A DNA stretch of 64,000 nucleotides from Otatea glauca (GCA_036346275.1 CM070723.1:54638743-54702742), one strand, 5' to 3'; shown: positions 23,987-36,998, counted from the stretch's first letter. Program-made: numbers and translations. The notes: generated by a model not told the origin, from the letters alone.

Positions 23987-25134
23987 TGTGGCGACCCTCC
24001 TTTTTGGTATAGAATACCAAGAAGGATGATCTATGTGCATACAGTACTAGTCCCATGATCCATAGCTAGTACGCACATTTACAACAATTGGAATCACAAC
24101 CATACACAATATTATTAAAGCGGAAGCTATTGATATAGAGTAGTCTTACAATTCAAAGTACATTGTAGCGGAAGAAGCAAAAGTCTTGTAGTGTGCCCAT
24201 CCAACCCTCAGGCAACTGACAAGGCATAAACCCTAGAAAAGTTCGCTTAGATAATTTTCGCATACTGTGTCAAAGTATATATCGTCCGGAGGTTTACTAT
24301 CCTCACCTAAAACCAACAAATAAGCAAGGGTGAGTACTTTCGTACTCAGCAAGACTTAAAGTGGTATTTGCAAATGCAGTAATGCAGGATATGTCAAAGG
24401 AGGCTTCTACAGTTAGTTTGCATAAAGCTAAATTTGATTTGCAAATCAAGTTGTAATTTGTAGAACGAAATTTGTAAAAGCATGTTTGACTGATATGAAA
24501 GTAACAAGTAAGTAAAGTATAAGTAATAACTCACAGTCCTCCACGAAGTGAGCATCGAGACATCCAATTCCTATCAACACCATTCTTTGCCAACACGAGG
24601 CAAACGGATGAAACCAAGCCATTTTGAAAATAATAAAACATCTAACTATGTGATGACTTTACCAAGTGCCCATAACCGTGGGCGCGGCTTTTCGAAAAGA
24701 TTAACTCTCTGCAGAGGTGTACAGCTTTACCCACAAGAAATTATCAGCTCTTTGCGCAAGCTATTAGCACACTTCCTTTGGTGTGCCGCAGAGCGATCAT
24801 AACTTAACCGTTACATTACCTAGCCCTAGCTTTGCACCAGCCCGATGACGTTAAACCCATACTATGGTGTAAATGTTTGTACAGTCACTGTACAGTAAAT
24901 GATTAAGCATATCCATAGCATGGCGTACACCGTTATATCAGCAAACGTTGCTCCCAACACCTCGGTGTGGTCGCCCCTCCGAGCAACCAGTCACTGAAAG
25001 CTCGTACTACTCCAGCCTACCAATGTGCAAAGCTAGTTCTAAGTAATTTAATAGGTTAAGGCTATCCCATACCAGCACTTGTGGTTGTACGTATTTCTTG
25101 AATTGAAAACAACCCATAGTTTGGTTCTTAATCT

Positions 25135-25210
25135 GACACGGGCGATAATCTCCCCCTACACTACGTGCAAGTCCATGCACCTCCGGCTATTGCCAGTAAT
25201 CGCCCGCGTC
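25135..25210 (-). other. Conserved 76-nt three-stem structure in LTR (copy 4)
   Basis: On the minus strand the arms are GACGCGGGCGAT and ATCGCCCGTGTC. Compared with copies 1-3, an A-T pair is replaced by G-C, and a T-G wobble by C-G, so pairing is preserved by paired change. The inner hairpins GGC-AATA-GCC and GTGCA...TGCAC are intact. Confidence 0.6.
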
Positions 25211-26109
25211 AAAACTATAGTTTTGTTTTGAGTTTTTATACCAAAATACCAGTAACCATCATCATGTCTCAAAATTCCAAAGTTTGATCTGATCAGTTTA
25301 TCCAATTTGTTCATCCCAAATCTAAAGCATGGCTAAGCATGATTATTATTCATCGCTCATACTAACCTTAATTCTAGGTTTATCAAGGTTCACATGTCAA
25401 TACTTATTGAGGAAGTTCCATGAATCAATGGGTATATCTACCGATACCACAAAATAGTGAATTTACAGAATATAAGCGCATGCATGAAACAATTTGATAA
25501 ACAAATGAAAATTTTAATAATGGGATCAATATGATCAAAGGGGTTGCTTGCCTTGCTCGTTGATTTCAGTTGCGAAGTCAGAGTTGACTGTCGCAGACTC
25601 TAGAACGTCGGAGTCTACACGTAGATCGATGAAAATGTAGCAAATAACAACTTTTAATAAGGGCAAAAAGAAATCAGATGGAAAATCAAATAGAAATCTA
25701 TTACACAGAACATGTTTGTTTTATAGTTAAGTTTTCTTGATTGAATGTGTTTTGTTACGAATTTAAGAGGCTAAAGTTATATACACATATATGTTTATTT
25801 ACGAATTCAACATGGTATAGTTATGTATTCTTATTTTAAAATTCCGAATACTAGATGGTAAAATTATTTGGATTTGTAATATTAAGACATTATTCTTACT
25901 ATAGTATGTCGGATGCATCAGGTGTGTATCTCTAGTTGTTTCTATATTTTAATGTTTGAATTAATTAGGAAAAAGAAAAGACAAAAACAAGAAAATAAAA
26001 TGTTTGTTCCTACAGTTTTCTTGGCCCATTTTCTTTCATTTTAGCCTAGGTTGAGATAAATCTATATTATTTTATTTTATATATATATATATTTCTTATA
26101 TGTATTTTA

Positions 26110-28569
26110 TTAAACCAGCCAGGCCGGCTCATTACTTCGGCCCAACCAGCCCGGCCGATTCCCATCTAACCCTAAACGGCTAAACCTCCTCACCCCCTTT
26201 TTTTTCAGCGCCGCATTCTCCTTCATCTCTTCTCTCGCACGGCACGCCCGAGCGCCTCCCCATCTCCTCTTTCGCATTCCTGAGCTCCACGCCCCCGCCG
26301 TTCTTCGGTTCCCGGCCGACCGCGCCTCTACTGGCTCCCGGCGCCGCCGCTTCTCCCCTTCAACTTTCTCGGCCACCAAGACTAGAGCCCCGAGCCTCTT
26401 GGCTCCGAGCGCCGACCGATTCTCTCGTCGGACCCAGCTCCCTTGACGCCAGCGACGCCTGACCAGCTCTAGATGCCATCAGCGCCACCACCTCCCCGTG
26501 GTCTCTCCCTTCTCTCTCTCTCTCCCCTCTCTCTCTCTCTTCCGCTTACCCCCCTTTTCCTCCTCCTTCCCAGGTCATTCTCACGCGGCCGCCGCCTTGC
26601 TCGGTGCTCTTGGTTGGCTTCACCACTGGATCCAGCGGTGGGAGGGAGCCCGAGCCCTTGGGCCACATGCGCAAGGTACGGTGGCCGCTTGCGCCGGCCA
26701 CTATCCCCTCGGCCATGGCGAGCCAATGCTACCGCAACGACCACGGCCACTACTACTAGTATTTAAGCTAAGTGTTACTCCCCCTTTCTACCTTAATCTT
26801 TCCTTCTACTGGATTAGTTGCCTCTCGGTAAAAATTATTTCGCTAGCATGCAGATTTATTTGTGTGAAATGTGGATGATGCCTGTTGAGATGTTTATCTT
26901 TGTGCTTGATTATCAATAGCAGAGCTTTAGCGTGATGTACTGTCGTTTGCCAAAGAATAGATGTTTATGTGTCATTCTGTGACCCAATGTTGTATGGTTT
27001 AGAGAATGGATCTTTGCATTACATTTTTGTTGTTCCAGAATCTAAGGATGGATAACAATGCACATCCTTGAAGTTTGGTATATTCATGGTTGAGGCATAA
27101 AGGAAAGGCCAAGGTTTTTTTTCAATTAGAAGGCATTTTTTTTTGGATCTATCAGTGATGCATTATCAACTATATTTGGGCATCATACTGGGTGCTTGAG
27201 GATTTTAATGTGCTGCTGTTTACAGAAATGAGTATGCAAGCTTCATGGGGTTGAGTACTGTTATTTAGTCGATGTTTCATTCCTTGCTGTGATTGAATGG
27301 TATATGGTTTGTGCGTTGAGATGGTGATAAGCTTTCATAAATTGTTTGACTGTGAAGTCTCGGTTAATAAACAGCAGTTGTATGTGTGGATTTGTTACAG
27401 ATGCATTCCAACTACAGTTGAATGTTATTTTTAGGTGCTGCTGTTTACATGCATTGCCATAGCTAGATTTATAATGCAAAACATCTGATTAGCTTAATTA
27501 TTATATGCACATATGTATAGATTTGGAACTGAAGCATTGCTAATTGTATATGTGTATCAGCACTGAGTTTATGCTGTGTTTAACAAAAGCATGCCTTGAT
27601 TATGTGGTGAACCATATTGGTTAAAATGTGTAGCTTTGTTAAAATTCTGGAGACAGCAAGTACTAGTACGAATGTGAGCACAGCTTCAAAGTTTCTTTAA
27701 GTACCACATGATTCCTATCTTACTATTCTATCTATGATCAGCAATTAAATGCTTTTAGTTTCCATATTCCTTTTTAGTCAGTAGTGCCCGATTAACCTAT
27801 GTCTACAAATGGATTATCCTCTTGCTTGATCATTAGCAGTGAAGCTATGGTGTTGATATAAGTCCAGAAGTGTATGTATATGTATATGCATTAGGATCTT
27901 GATTTGTTAGCAAAATTTCAATGTAGCTTAATACCTGAGGTGATCATTTTGGTGTTTGTGGAGTGCTATTCTGGAATTCATGAGTATGTGATATCTCTTA
28001 AGGAAAATGTCTTATGATCCAGCAATTTATTTCCCATGCATTATTCAAATGTGTTAGCAATCTGTTTAGCTAATGATTGCGGACTGATAACTTTTATCTT
28101 TTGTGACTGTGATAAGTGCTTGGATATACCTATTGCTTCAATTCATATTAGATTGTGAATGCAACCTAATGACTGCTTGGTTTGCATGTATTCTTGATTT
28201 ACTTAATGAGTTGAGATAACAAAGATACTTGATTGGGCATGATTTTCCCTTTATGCAAATTAAATCCAAGGTCATATAGAGGTAAAGGTGTCCCTACTGA
28301 TGATGAAACCGTGTATGGAACCACATTACTGAGATCATGTAATGATTGTGTATGAGTTAGAATCTAACTCTTATATGCAAGAATGCTTTACTAATGATAT
28401 GATTAAATTCTAAAGAGAGGGATTAGCTATACTTAAATTTGAATCTGGTTGGTGATATTTAATTGATGGTTTATATGCTCATGTTGTTCAATTGGTCTAT
28501 ACGGGTCTCTTTTCATAATTGCTACTAAACCTCAAAAATTACAAGGAGTGGATTCTCTAGGCATGTATT
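26110..28569. other. LTR interior: GC-rich block and AT-rich intron-like sequence, no gene
   Basis: 26110-26760 is GC-rich, with CT-repeat tracts and overlapping ORFs on both strands of low complexity. 26761-28569 is AT-rich with no long ORF. Both lie within the solo LTR defined by its target duplication. I found no protein family signature. Confidence 0.6.
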
Positions 28570-28792
28570 TGTTGGGAAACCTTCGTGGCCCATGGAAAGC
28601 CCACGTTGGCCTCTTAGCCGAAACCCTAGGTGAGCGCTATAAAAGGAGGAGGGGGTCCCCCTATGTACAAACAATCATTAGCAATAAAAGAATTCGCTGT
28701 TGCTCTCCCTAAACACGTGTCTCTCTCTTTGTGTTCTCCAATTCAGATCTGTTCAGGAATCCCGGACTATTCGATAGCGAGGTTCCTTAACA
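28570..28792 (+). repeat. Copia 5' LTR
   Basis: 223 bp, TG...CA ends, with a CTATAAAAGG TATA box at 28638 that could drive the element's transcript. The sequence after it (CACGTTATCGACACGG) is where the primer site should be, but it is not the common TGGTATCAGAGC type. Confidence 0.9.
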
Positions 28793-28959
28793 CGTTATCG
28801 ACACGGCTCTCACCGAGATCGAATTGAAAAGGTGAGAAAGGTGGGATTTCGCAATCGAATCTAAACGCTTGTCGTTTCTATGCATGCATCTACCCTACGA
28901 TCTGCTTTCTCTTTTTCATCTCGTAGCACGGTTACTGACAACAACAACAACAGATACAT

Positions 28960-30250
28960 CGTCATCTAGAAAAGGAAAAAAAAAAACCGTCGTCTCGGTT
29001 TCGCAAGACGGCGCGACGATGCCGCCGACGTCGTCCGCCCGCACCGTCTTTGTGGTCCCCGCCAGCAGCCTTCCGTCGGCCATCGCGTGCGCCCTCATGG
29101 CTGCCGCCGCCGCGGCGCGCTATGGCTGCGTCGCCGCCCAGCCGGCCAAGCAAGCCGCAGATCGCTTCAGCCGCGCGCGCCATTGGGCAGCGCGCGACGA
29201 GCGCATCGCGCAGACGCCGCCCGCCGGCGAGGCGCGCCGACGCCGCCTCACTTCTCCGTCGCGCGACGCAGCCAAGCCTTACCCACGCACGGCGCCTAAG
29301 ACGGCCATCGACCGAGGCGCCGCTTCCGGCGTCGCGCCGAACCAGCCGCCTCGTCTTGGCCACGCAAGAAGCGCGCCGTCGTCGCGCTTCTCGGTCGATC
29401 GCGCCGGCGCCGCCACCACCGCGCTTCTCCCATCGCCGCGCCCGTAGCACGGCCGCCGCGCGCCAGCGCTGTCGCCGCCTCGGCTTCGTGCCACAAAGAC
29501 GCCGTCGCTCGAAGGGTCACCGCAAGCGCGCACGCCGCTCGCCCGTGGCGCGCTGCCATCGCCGCAGCGTCGCCGCCCATTCTGCGCTGCTCGGCTTCGG
29601 CCTCCAGCTGTCGCCATCGGTCCGACACGAAACCGCTCGACCCACGGCGCCCGGCTCGCGCCACGCCGCCGTCTGCCGTCGATGGCCGCCGTGCCATCCT
29701 CCCAAGTCGCGCAGCCATTGCCACGTGACGCCACCCGACCCGGCCACATCACGCCCGCCGGCCGCCGCGCGCAAGACGCAGCCGTCGCGTCGCCGCCGCC
29801 GCTTCGCAAGACGCAACCGTCTTGCGTCGCCTTCGCTAGAAGGCTACACCGCGCCGCCTCGCGCTCGTGCGACTTCGGCCATTGCCGCCTCGGCCGGTTC
29901 GCGCCCGGCGCCGTCGCTATGGCTCCGAGCGCACTACGCGCCACGCGCGCCGGCTCGCCTCGTTCTTCCTCGACCACAAGACGGCGGCTCGCCCGCCGTT
30001 CCGCTTGCCGCCATCGCTGCTCGACCTCGCGACGCATCGACAAGAACCACCTCACGGAGAAGGCAGCGGCGAGGCGAAGGCGAGGAGCGCAAAAGGCGAA
30101 GCAGGCGGCGGACGAGGGAGGGCGGGCGGCGACGAGGCGCGTGAGGCGCGTGGCGAGGCGCGCGAGAAGCGACATCGAGCGCGGCGAACCCTAAACGCCG
30201 GTTTAAGGCCCACGTGCGGTAGCGCCCAAGAAAGCCAAGAGAAAGCGCGC
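28960..30250 (+). other. CpG-rich leader block in the Copia element
   Basis: About 1.3 kb of very GC-rich sequence full of GCCGTCGCC-like strings lies between the LTR and the gag start. Long ORFs occur in four frames at once (for example 29050-30144 plus and 29279-30175 minus), with Arg/Ala-rich low-complexity products. This is what base composition alone gives. I find no domain. It could be an element leader or captured host DNA. Confidence 0.5.
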
Positions 30251-30564
30251 GGCCTAAATGGCCATAGGCCCAAGAAAGAAAGGAAGAAAAAAAAAGAAGA
30301 AAAAAAGAAAAGGAGAAAAAAGAGAGGAAAAATTGCAGAAAATTTTGAAAAAATTGCCAGAAAATCCAGAAGTTTTTTTTGGCTCTATTTTAATTTTTCT
30401 AGCTTTATTTCTCTGTTTTAAGAATATTCTTTATGAACGTTGAATCCATTGCTTTATTTTGTATTTTGGAATGCATAGCAATTTAATTTTTCTGCCTTTT
30501 ATGCTTTTTGCAACCATTTTCTATTAGATTACACGCAGTAATCTAATGTCGGAATTTTGAAATC

Positions 30565-30680
30565 ATGAATCGTGAGTTTGAAGAACTGGCCCCGCACGGT
30601 CAGAACTAGCTCACTTGGGCATCGGACGTGAAGATAGTTCTTGGGGCAAGAAGCTCCGTGCTGCGATTGGTCTAGGGTCC
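30565..30680 (+). pseudogene. Copia gag N-terminal remnant
   Basis: The frame from ATG 30565 gives the Copia gag (UBN2-type) start, with a GQN-stop-LTWASDVKI motif. The Tyr codon of the usual NYLTW motif is now TAG at 30607. Homology is lost soon after, and most of gag, including any zinc knuckle, is missing before the protease at about 30940. Confidence 0.7.
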
Positions 30681-30939
30681 TCGCAGGACGCGAAACCTAC
30701 CGTCGAGTAGAACGATCAAGCCTTGCACTGCCGTTTAAATGCATGAATCGATTTTTTTTTATGGTTAGCATTTTCTTTGAATAATGAATTGTAAGCTCTA
30801 GAAGAGCATACTTCTTTCATGAATAAATACACAATTTATTCTTTATTCCAGTATTCTTCAAATTTGCAAGCAATATTTGATTTTTTTTTTGCCTCTATCT
30901 AATTAGAATTATATTTCTTTTATCTAGAAATCGTGTAGC

Positions 30940-31359
30940 GTTCAAATGTAAGAGATATGCATTGTTGATAGTGGCACAACAAATACTATCTTAAGAGAGT
31001 CTAAATACTTCCAGTCGATCACGAAGAACGCTGGAAAGATTACTACGATCGCAGGAAGCGACTCATATGTAATCAGCTCAGGAAGAGCCACAATTATATT
31101 GCCGATGGGTACAACTTTGGTAATTGAGGAAGCCCTTTTGTACCCTGAATCAACGCGCACTCTCTTAAGCTTCAAAGACATCCGCGCCAACGGTTTTCAT
31201 GTAGAAACCAATGAAGAAAATGGCAAAGAATACTTGTGCATTGTGAAGCACGCGGCATGTGGAAAAATGGTATTAGAAAAATGTCCCTCATATGAATCTG
31301 GGTTGTACTACACGAATATTCATGCACCAAGTGTATACTTCCTTGAAGACCGCTTTTAG
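30940..31359 (+). pseudogene. Copia aspartic protease region
   Basis: The frame contains the active-site motif CIVDSGTTN (DSG at 30967-30975), followed by protease-like sequence ending in a region with LLSFKDIRANGFHV. A TAG at 31357 stops it before the GAG-pre-integrase part. The frame is the same on both sides of that stop, so it is a nonsense mutation. Confidence 0.8.
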
Positions 31360-32330
31360 AAGCTCGAGTTATTTTCTTTATGGCATGGTAGATTAGGTCA
31401 TCCCGGTCTTAGAATGATGAGAAATATAGTGAACAACTCACGAGGTCATGGTATTAATGTTAAAAATTTCCGAATCATGAAGATTTTGTGTGCCCCGCTT
31501 GTGCCACGGAAATTAATAACTAGACCCTCTGTCATGAAAGTGCAAGTGAAATCCTGCATTCGTGGGCGATCCGGGGATATTTATGTCCGATTCACCCTAT
31601 CGGGGCCGTTCGATACTTTATGGTGCTCATCGATACTTCCTCGAAATGGTCGCATGTATGCTTGTTGTCAACAAGAAACCATGCTTTTGCAAAGTCGATT
31701 TCGCAGATCATAAGAATTAAGAATGCTTTCCCGATCATCGCGTGAAGTCCATTAGAATGGACAATGTCTGAGAATTTACTTTAAAGGCATTTGATGATTA
31801 TTGCACAAAGAACAGGATAGCGATTGAGCACTTCGCATCGCACGTCCATACGCAGAATGGGCTAGTCAAGCACTAATAAAGAGGATTAAATTCATTGCGA
31901 GCGCTTTTGCGAGTTGTAACTTGCCCAACACTTGTTGGGGACACGCGATCTGCACGCAGCAGCTCTTATCAATTTGCACCGTCGGCCTACAACATCCATT
32001 CTCCTATACGACTTGTGCACGGATCATCTCAAGATCTCCCATCTTAGAAAATTTGGGTGTATGGTATATGTACCTATACCACCCTCAATGGATCGCAATG
32101 GGCCTCTCCGCAAGTCCGGGATATCGTTGGTTATGAGAGTGCATCCATAATCGGTATTTGGAACCCATGATCGGAGACTTGCATACGACCGATTCGGATT
32201 GCATCCTTGACGAGGATCGCTTCCGTCATTAGGGAGGAAATCAACCTTTGGATGAAAAATGCCGGAAATCATATGGCATTCCACTGGATCCCGCACATGA
32301 CCCCGCATTAATGAAGCAAATCAAGAAGTC
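31360..32330 (+). pseudogene. Copia GAG-pre-integrase and integrase core, broken
   Basis: WHGRLGHPGLRMM near 31381 is the GAG-pre-integrase motif. Pieces of the integrase core follow in shifting frames: SSKWSHV near 31637, a KSIRMDN stretch near 31748, and HTQNGLVKH near 31848. Several frameshifts and stops separate them. The zinc-finger cysteines are partly lost. Confidence 0.65.
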
Positions 32331-32929
32331 GGAAGATAATTGATTTGCGAATTTAGCAAATGAACTGCTGATCATTTTGTGATCCGAAGGCGTGGTTAAG
32401 TCGCATGTACCCGCAAGAAATGCACCGAGAGAGGTGGAAATACCAAGGAAATAGAAGGTATCCTCAACCTGCTCGAGGCCTCAAAGAAAAGAACAGAAAC
32501 CCGCTCCTCAAACCCAAAGTACCGGAGACGTCTGGAGAAAATCAAGCAGAGTACTTACCACAACCAATCACGAAAATGCCCCAAGGAAAGAAGGGAGCCG
32601 TTGAGACTGCACCGGAAAGAAGCCAACAGAAAGGCAATTCTGACTTGAATCTTCCATCTGAAGGAAGTCGTTTAAATAATGTGTGCGCACACATAGGCGA
32701 TGAAAAGCTAAAGGAACTCGCTCTGCGATAGGAAATAGCAATGAAGAGCAAGTAGAAGTGCATGAAGCACTCCATGAAGAAATGGCCATAAACTTTGTAA
32801 TAACAGGAGAATCCCTGAATAGAGCAACAACCAACGTTGATGCATACTTTGCAAAGAAGATTGCCTCGATCATTGATCATGATCCCGAGCCTGCATCTCT
32901 CGCAGAGTGCAAGAAAATGCTAGATTGGG

Positions 32930-33650
32930 AAGAATGAAAAAAGGCAATCACTGCAGAGTTAGTCTATCTGAACAAGAGAGAGGTGTTTGGGCCCGTATGC
33001 CGCACACCTCCCCATATAAACGCTGTAGGTCACAAATGGGTCTTTGTTCGGAAGAGAAATGAAAACAACAAAGTTGTAAGGTACAAGGCAAGGCTCGTAG
33101 CTCAAGGTTTCACTCAACGTCCTGGAGTTGATTATGAAAAAACCGTCATGGGAGGAATTACCTTTAGATATTTGATCTCAATGGCAGTCAACTTGAAGTT
33201 GAGAATGAAGCTAATGGATGTAGTCACAGCATATTTGTATGGAAACTTGGATTCGGAGATATACATGAAAGTACCGGAAGGAATTCCTATCCCGAACCAA
33301 GATGGAGTAAATAGAAACACATGCATAAAGGTGAAATTGGAGAAATCACCGTATGGGTCAAGTCGGGAAGAATGTGGTACAATCGCTGAGTGACTTTCTC
33401 TGCAAGAAAGGCTACACAAACAATAAGATTGTCCATGTGTGTTTATACAATGATCCCGAATGGATTCTCAGATAATCTCCGTCTATGTAGATGACTTGAA
33501 CATCATTGGGACGGATGAAGAAATTAAAGAAGCATGCTCATACTTGAAGTCTGAGTTTGAAATGAAGGATTTGGGTAAAACCAAGTTCTGTTTAGGTACA
33601 TCAATCAACTTACACGCAGAAAGTGTTGGAAAGGTTTGGATTTGAAAAAT
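32930..33650 (+). pseudogene. Copia reverse transcriptase, broken
   Basis: The RT family block with YKARLVAQGFTQRPGVDY lies at about 33080-33140. The catalytic motif is in VYVDDL at 33481-33500, followed by FEMKDLG and LG near 33558-33600. Stops and a frameshift around 33390-33460 separate the palm parts. The region 32330-32930 is the poorly conserved linker between integrase and RT. Confidence 0.8.
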
Positions 33651-33949
33651 CATATCCTACAAAGACTCCAATGGTCAGAAGGTCACTCCAAGCAAACCTA
33701 GACCCATACAGACCTAGAGAAGAGGGGGAGGAAGTCCTGGGAGCAGAATTCCCATATCTGAGTGCAGTTGGAGCGCTATGTACCTTGCAAATAGCACCAG
33801 GCCGGGCATTGCGTTATGCTCACTGTGAATTTGCTAGCTCGATGCAGGCGAACCCACCAAAAGGCATTGGAAAGGGATCAAGGACATCTTCCGTTACCTC
33901 CAAGGAAGCAAAGACCTTGGTCTGCTTTTTCGAAGAAACAATGAATTGA

Positions 33950-34475
33950 ATTTGGTTGGCTATGCAGATGTTGGTATTTATCGACTCAGATATCGGCAAG
34001 TCCCAAAGCGCTATGTTTTCCTATGTGGAGGAACAAAGCAATTTCTTGGAAGTCGTCTAAGCGACTGGTCTCGACGCTGACAAACCACTGGAAATCATTG
34101 CCTTGTATGAAGCATCTCGTGAATGTGCATGGCTCAAGAATGGTTCACCAAATCCAGAAGTCGTGTGGCTTGAACATTGAGCAAACTCCCACGTTAATAT
34201 ATGAAGATAATGCAGCTTGTGTTGCTCAAGCACAGATGGGTTATGTGAAGAGCAATCTCACGAAGCATATCAACCCCAAGTTCTTCTATGCTCACGAATT
34301 GCATAAGATGAACGAGATCAAGATATTGCATACTAAGTCATGTGAAAATCTTGCAGATTTGTTCACTAAATCACTCCCAGCATCTACCTTTGAAAGGTGC
34401 GTGAAAGGAATTGGGATGATGAGACTTAGAGAAGTGCAGATTTCAGGGGGAGATATTTTACATACTCCCACATGA
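33950..34475 (+). pseudogene. Copia RNase H region, broken
   Basis: Fragments typical of Copia RNase H occur in shifted frames: the ALYEASRECAW stretch near 34105, then YEDNAACVAQ near 34200, and TKHINPKFFYAHEL near 34261. The last frame ends at 34475, just upstream of a GGGGGAG run. It is non-functional. Confidence 0.75.
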
Positions 34476-34703
34476 ATCTCGAGCATGAATTATGAATACC
34501 CAACATGAATCTCGAAGGGAGAATTGTACTCTTTTCCTTAGCAAGTTTTTCATGAAGTTTTCTTGCATAAGGTTTTAACGAGGTAATTCGTGCAACGTAG
34601 TAAGCGTATGCTATGTACTCTTTCTCCAAGTATTTTTCCCACTTGGTTTTTCTGGAGTTTTGATGAGGCATATGCATCTCGCGGCAAAGGGCCCAAGGGG
34701 GAG

Positions 34704-34929
34704 TGTTGGGAAACCTTCGTGGCCCATGGAAAACCCACGTTGGCTCTTTAGCCGAAACCCTAAGTGAGCGCTATAAAAGGAGGAGGGGGTCCCTCTATGT
34801 ACAAGCAATCATTAGCAATAAAAGAATTCCGCTGTTGCTCTCCCTAAACACGTGTCTCTCTCTCTTTCTGTTCTCCAATTCAGATCTGTTTGGGAACCCC
34901 GGACTATTCGATAGCGAGGTTCCTTAACA
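34704..34929 (+). repeat. Copia 3' LTR
   Basis: 226 bp, nearly identical to the 5' LTR, preceded by the polypurine tract at 34681-34703 and followed by ATATT. Confidence 0.9.
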
Positions 34930-36636
34930 ATATTCATATTCTAAGATTAATCTTAAATCCCTTGTCAGACCTTCTAGTTGCTTTGCGATATTATACTTTC
35001 AATAAATAGGATTGTCTTTCATTTACTGCCAGAGAGAGGTAATGTGCTAAAACTATTGACTTAGGCAGTGAAACAGATGGCTGTCTCTCTCCACTCTCTC
35101 TGCTTCTTCTTTCCAGCCGAGAAGAACTATTGACTTAGGCAGTGAAGAGGACAGTAGAGGGATGTGTTGGGGTAGATGGGCCAGTCTGTCTGTTCTTTTT
35201 ATGATGCAGTCAAACCGACATGACGAGATAAAACCAGGGTTGGATTGGTTCAGTCGGTGGGTAGAGGCAGCTGTAAACCGGCTGGGCTAGAGAGGCTAGG
35301 TGGCAACCATGCAGGTTCAGTCTGCTGTAGCTTGGCAGATGGCAGTCATGCAACGCTTGAGCTGGCAGAAGCTTGGAAGCCAACGAAAAGTGACTGGTTT
35401 TGGGTTGATTTGCATAGCAGTGCATTCTCTTGTTAGCAGTTAAGAAATGGTGTAATAGTCGTGCATTTCTATTGTAAGATTTGGAGGTTTAGATATAATT
35501 TAGTATTGTATGGTTTATTGCTTTCATAACATGTTTGAGAGTATAAAACTTCCTGTGTATTTGGACATTTGGTATTAGTACTAAAGTTTGTTGCTCAACC
35601 TTCATTTATTGGATAATCTGGATGTATTGACGTGAGTGAGCTCTTCCATAAATAATGATGCTTAAATTAGTTTTTTTTTACAATTTGCGATTGTGATAAT
35701 ATAATCTTGTTTTGTGCTTATGTCGTGTGGATGTGTGTATATATACTCATACAATGGTGGTCAGGTTTGGATGTTTGCATGAAAGTCAGAGAGTTCACCT
35801 TTATTGATGATGAGCTTCTATTTGTTTTGTAAGACCATAATATATACAAGAATATATATTAAAGGCTGAAACTTTTGTAGATATATGTACATGGTTGAAC
35901 TTGTGTGCACATATATATGCTAGTATTTGTGTATGGTGGAAGTTCATGTGCTTATGTATGCATATATATAAGCCTTAGGTTGTGCATGCTAAAGAAATTC
36001 ATTAGATAAATAAGTAAGGACTAGGGGTTTTGATTTTTGAGTAGTTTTTTTTACAGGACAGCGATGTAATTAAGAATTAATTTCATGTTTAACAATTGTT
36101 TTTAGTATTTTTGTTAATATGAAATGTATTCGTAAATGGTTTTGTATTTGTTTCATTTTAGAACTTTGAATTCAGGATTTACCCCTTTTTACAATTAAAA
36201 GCTGTTCTGAAAACCCAAGAAGATAAATAATGCTAGAAAATTTCAAAAGTAAATCATTTTTTTTCTTCACTTTATTCATTTTGTGATTTAGATTTTCATT
36301 CTTTGGAAAAAGAGAAGTTCAGTAAAGAAATTGAGTTTTCCTTCAATAAAAATTTAGAAAAGGCAAAATTTCAAAATTAAGTTACATTTCAAACTCAAAT
36401 TTTTGTTTTATTATTTTTAAATTTAAAATTCTTATTTTATTTGTTTTTAGATTTTTTTCGGGATGTTACATGATTGTACTCTTAAATGTTTATGAGAGCA
36501 TTAGAAATAACCCAGAATCTTCTCCAAAAAATTTCATCAAATTCCAACTCGGTTTGGTATCTCAATTAAATTTGGAAAGGAATGTGTTTGATCCCTTCCA
36601 TTTAGGATGTGTTGATGGAGTAGTAACCTTACCTCA

Positions 36637-36998
36637 TCTATACCCCTTTATAATGCACCTAAGTATTCTTTTCTACGTCCATCCCAAATAATGCATCCCA
36701 CTATAGATGGCCCAACCTTCATGCATCCAGTAAAATGTCCCCAAAAACTTGCCTCCATCAAAATTAACCTCTCAGATCTTTCCTCAGCTTTACTCACCCA
36801 CATCCGATGATCATTGTTTAATGTGTCTAACTCATCCTTGTGGCCCACAACAGATCTCCCCCCACCTCCAGCATCATCTCAAGGAAAAGGAAACAAATAT
36901 CCTGGAATTAAGGAAAAGGAAACAAACGTTCTAGAAAAGGAAAAGACTATATATTACGTGCAGGGAAAAGGAAACCGGAAGACAGGGCACTATACTAG
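36637..36998 (+). mobile_element. Short Helitron C (362 bp), deletion derivative of A/B family
   Basis: It starts TCTATACCCCTTTATAATGC after host A and ends CACTATACTAG before host T. The first ~250 bp match the 5' part of Helitrons A and B (which lie on the other strand), then the sequence jumps to the family's end. It has no coding capacity. Its insertion lies 162 bp beyond the solo LTR's TSD. Confidence 0.8.

Larger units (their letters stand above)
28570..34929 (+). mobile_element. Ty1/Copia retrotransposon, decayed (6360 bp)
   Basis: Two short LTRs (28570-28792 and 34704-34929) start TGTTGGGAAACC and end CCTTAACA. The flanks GTATT and ATATT match at four of five bases, a slightly mutated target duplication. 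The order gag, protease, integrase, RT, RNase H is the Copia order. Nonsense codons and frame breaks occur in every domain, so it cannot be autonomous. The LTRs are alike (roughly 90% by eye). A purine-rich tract (GGGCCCAAGGGGGAG) precedes the 3' LTR. A 1.3-kb CpG-rich block sits between the 5' LTR and gag. Confidence 0.92.
23987..36470 (-). mobile_element. Solo LTR on minus strand, itself interrupted by a Copia element
   Basis: On the minus strand it runs from TGTAACATCC (36470) to GGGTCGCCACA (23987). Both sides carry the target duplication TGATT (23982-23986 and 36471-36475), an exact match that proves one insertion. No PBS, gag or pol separates two LTRs, so it is a solo LTR left by recombination. 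Without the 6.36-kb Copia insertion and its 5-bp target copy it is ~6.1 kb. Landmarks shared with the other LTRs lie at 23987-25930. The pyrimidine-rich GC block at 26110-26760 and the AT-rich stretch to 28569, which could pass for a gene's first exon and intron, are LTR interior. Confidence 0.85.

Noticed and set aside
29050..30175. Long overlapping ORFs on both strands (up to 364 codons)
   Set aside because: They lie in a CpG-rich block with four frames open at once and Arg/Ala-rich low-complexity products. This is expected from composition and they have no domain.
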